From Zhihengliuella halotolerans (lineage in GTDB: Bacteria; Actinomycetota; Actinomycetes; Actinomycetales; Micrococcaceae), in the NCBI RefSeq assembly GCF_004217565.1, contig NZ_SHLA01000001.1, positions 2,976,001 through 3,040,000 of the forward strand: a stretch of 64,000 nt of DNA. Direction: 5' to 3'. The notes under the pieces are model-generated. The model searched no databases and was not told where the DNA came from. It saw only the letters and a list, made by a program, of their open reading frames with translations. The translations under genes and the position numbers were made by a program. Every line of letters starts with the position of its first letter. The first letter of the stretch is position 1. Below, piece by piece: positions 62,594 to 64,000 of this stretch.

Positions 62594-63595
62594 CTAATCC
62601 GTGAAGACCGGCTGGGCGAGCTCGGCGAGGGGCTGCAGCGCGAGGCCCGCGTGACGCCGCAGATCCGATTCGGACGCCCCGGCGAGGACCCGCATCGCCA
62701 TGGCGTGCTGCTGCAGCTTCCCGGCGCGCAGGGCCGGTTCCACGTACGCCCACAATTCGTCGACGGTGCTGTAGTCAGTCCACTGTTCGAGGTAGCTCGT
62801 GATGGCGCTGCGGATGCGGGGATCGTTCGGCGTCGTGTCCAGCTCCTCGCACATGACCCTCACGGGTGTGCCGAGGGAGGCGAACGGGTGCGCCCAGTAC
62901 GCGTCGCCGAGGTCCATGAACCGCAGGGGCTCGTCGGGAGTCGTCGGGAGGAAGGCGTTGCCGCGGTGCAGGTCGTTGTGCTCGAGCGACAGCGGGATCG
63001 GGCCGGCGGCGAGGAATTCGCACATGCCCTTGACCTCGCCGAGCTGAGCGTCGAGTTCCTCGGCGTCGCGGGCGGGGAGGTGCAGTGCGTGCTCGCGGGG
63101 CATTGAGGCGTGCAGCATGAGCTGCTCGTCGATGTAGTGCGGGAGCCAGGCGGGGTCGAGGTGCAGCAGGCCGGCGTCGAAGAGGGTCTCGCCGAAGTCG
63201 ACGAGGCTGCGCTGGACCTTGGCGAACTCACGCAGGATACGGGCCCACAGCTTGTAGTCGGTCGTCGGGAGAGCGCGCAGGGTCTCGCCGTAGTCCGGGC
63301 TGATCATCCACCCGCGCTGGGGCTCGATCGCGAGCGGCATGACGAGCTGGTCCGGGGCGAGATTCGCGGCAACGGAGGTCACGGAGACCTCGGCGTACTG
63401 GCCGGGATTATTGGCCTTGAAGAAGAGTTTGCCGTGATCCGTGGGGACGGCGATCTGCGTGGAGAAGATGTCGTTCAGCGTCTGCTGCGGCTCACCGGTG
63501 CGGGTGAGCTCGTAGGTCATCAGGACCAGATCGATCCACTGCGAGGCGTCGGCTCGCCACTGCTCGCTCGTCCACGCTTCATTCCAGTCGGCCAC
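62594..63595 (-). CDS. Phosphotransferase (APH-like) family protein
   Basis: A 333-residue protein with an APH-like C-lobe: the catalytic loop SLEHNDLHRGNAFLPT and metal site RFMDLGDAYWAHPFASLG. The N-terminal part includes FFKANNPGQYAEVSVTSVAANL. Related proteins in actinobacteria are annotated only as phosphotransferases; the substrate is unknown. It lies 36 bases upstream of the scramblase-like gene. Confidence 0.83.
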   Translation of the reverse strand: MADWNEAWTSEQWRADASQWIDLVLMTYELTRTGEPQQTLNDIFSTQIAVPTDHGKLFFKANNPGQYAEVSVTSVAANLAPDQLVMPLAIEPQRGWMISPDYGETLRALPTTDYKLWARILREFAKVQRSLVDFGETLFDAGLLHLDPAWLPHYIDEQLMLHASMPREHALHLPARDAEELDAQLGEVKGMCEFLAAGPIPLSLEHNDLHRGNAFLPTTPDEPLRFMDLGDAYWAHPFASLGTPVRVMCEELDTTPNDPRIRSAITSYLEQWTDYSTVDELWAYVEPALRAGKLQQHAMAMRVLAGASESDLRRHAGLALQPLAELAQPVFTD

Positions 63596-63668
63596 GGTTT
63601 CATTCTAGGGGTCCACCCCCGAATCCGGGTGCGGATTCAGGGGGCAGTCGCGGCCGGGACGAGGCGGG

Positions 63669-64000
63669 TCAGCCGAGCTTGCTCGGTTCTGTCGCCTGCT
63701 CCTCGTCCTCGTCGATCGGCTCCGTGCCGCGGACGCGGGCGATGACCGTCATGACGTGGAAGATCGCCAGAGTCGAGATGGTGCCGATCGCGATGCCGCC
63801 GAGCTGCAGCTCGCCGAACATGATCGCGCTCGAGCCCATCGAGATCGCGATGATCAGGCCCGCACCGGCCGTCATGAGGTTGATCGGGTTCGCGAAGTTG
63901 ACCTTGTTCTGCACCCACAGGCGCGCGCCGATGATGCCGATCATGCCGTAGAGGATGATGCCCGCTCCGCCCGTCACGCCTGCGGGGATCGTGTTGATGA
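63669..64000 (-). CDS. Uracil permease C-terminal part (partial)
   Basis: About 110 residues at the window edge begin INTIPAGVTGGAGIILYG and include the NCS2 sequence ARLWVQNKVNFANPINLM, further membrane segments, and an acidic tail ending EPSKLG. The match is to uracil/xanthine permeases, which use the proton gradient. The start is beyond 64000. Confidence 0.9.
   Translation of the reverse strand, partial: INTIPAGVTGGAGIILYGMIGIIGARLWVQNKVNFANPINLMTAGAGLIIAISMGSSAIMFGELQLGGIAIGTISTLAIFHVMTVIARVRGTEPIDEDEEQATEPSKLG

Noticed and set aside
1-64000. Search for insertion sequences, prophage, toxin-antitoxin, CRISPR or defence islands.
   Set aside because: No transposase, integrase, repeat-spacer array or recognisable defence gene was seen on either strand.

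Overview
The window is high-GC chromosomal DNA from an actinobacterium. It covers the replication-origin neighbourhood. The gene order (pcnA, NUDIX, murJ, trxB, trxA, parB, parA, rsmG, jag, yidC, yidD, rnpA, rpmH, dnaA, dnaN, recF, dciA-like, gyrB, gyrA, DUF3566, tRNA-Ile, DLW-39, tRNA-Ala, cyclophilin, rhomboid, crgA, sortase, pabA-like, pknB, pknA, pbpA, rodA, pstP, fhaB, fhaA, tRNA-Leu) is the classic actinobacterial origin layout. GTG and TTG starts are frequent. The details (DLW-39 between two tRNAs, a class E sortase, a pseudokinase separate from MurJ) suggest Micrococcales, probably Micrococcaceae. The genus cannot be fixed from the sequence alone.

Left arm (1-16145): the end of a DUF418-type membrane protein, a histidine phosphatase and the CCA-adding enzyme. 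Then come a NUDIX hydrolase overlapping murJ, a membrane protein with an N-lobe-only pseudokinase, and the thioredoxin pair. The segregation genes parB and parA (minus strand) are separated by about 2.2 kb of non-coding DNA. Eight parS sites lie between 8099 and 12730. One sits at the exact centre of a perfect 48-bp palindrome after parB, six lie in the parA-parB gap and one lies inside parA. The rsmG and rpmH-rnpA-yidD-yidC-jag genes follow, also on the minus strand.

Origin and right arm (16146-31368): DnaA boxes lie on both sides of dnaA. The dnaA-dnaN gap, with an AT-rich stretch, is the best oriC candidate, and gene directions diverge there. The plus-strand run dnaA-dnaN-recF-dciA-gyrB-gyrA-DUF3566 leads to two tRNAs. 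A glycosyltransferase, a protein with nine 11-residue repeats, a cyclophilin and a rhomboid protease follow.

At 31369-31900 a second, very dense DnaA-box cluster built from duplicated modules lies 13 kb from oriC. It opens an accessory block (GNAT, lysE/lysG, SMR guanidinium exporter with a guanidine-III riboswitch) that separates rhomboid from crgA. The next region (36061-47830) is the cell-wall and Ser/Thr-kinase locus, where both PknA and PknB carry PASTA repeats.

The last part (47955-64000) is ordinary accessory metabolism: a lipoprotein, a dienelactone hydrolase, a UspA protein, an HTH-less LysR-like protein, the gluconate genes gntP-gntK with divergent gntR, an ATP-grasp ligase, an enoyl-CoA hydratase, an alpha/beta hydrolase, a PfkB kinase-HAD-GDPD group, two aminoglycoside-phosphotransferase-like proteins, a LURP-one-like protein and the end of a uracil permease. 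I saw no insertion sequence, prophage, CRISPR array or rRNA gene.
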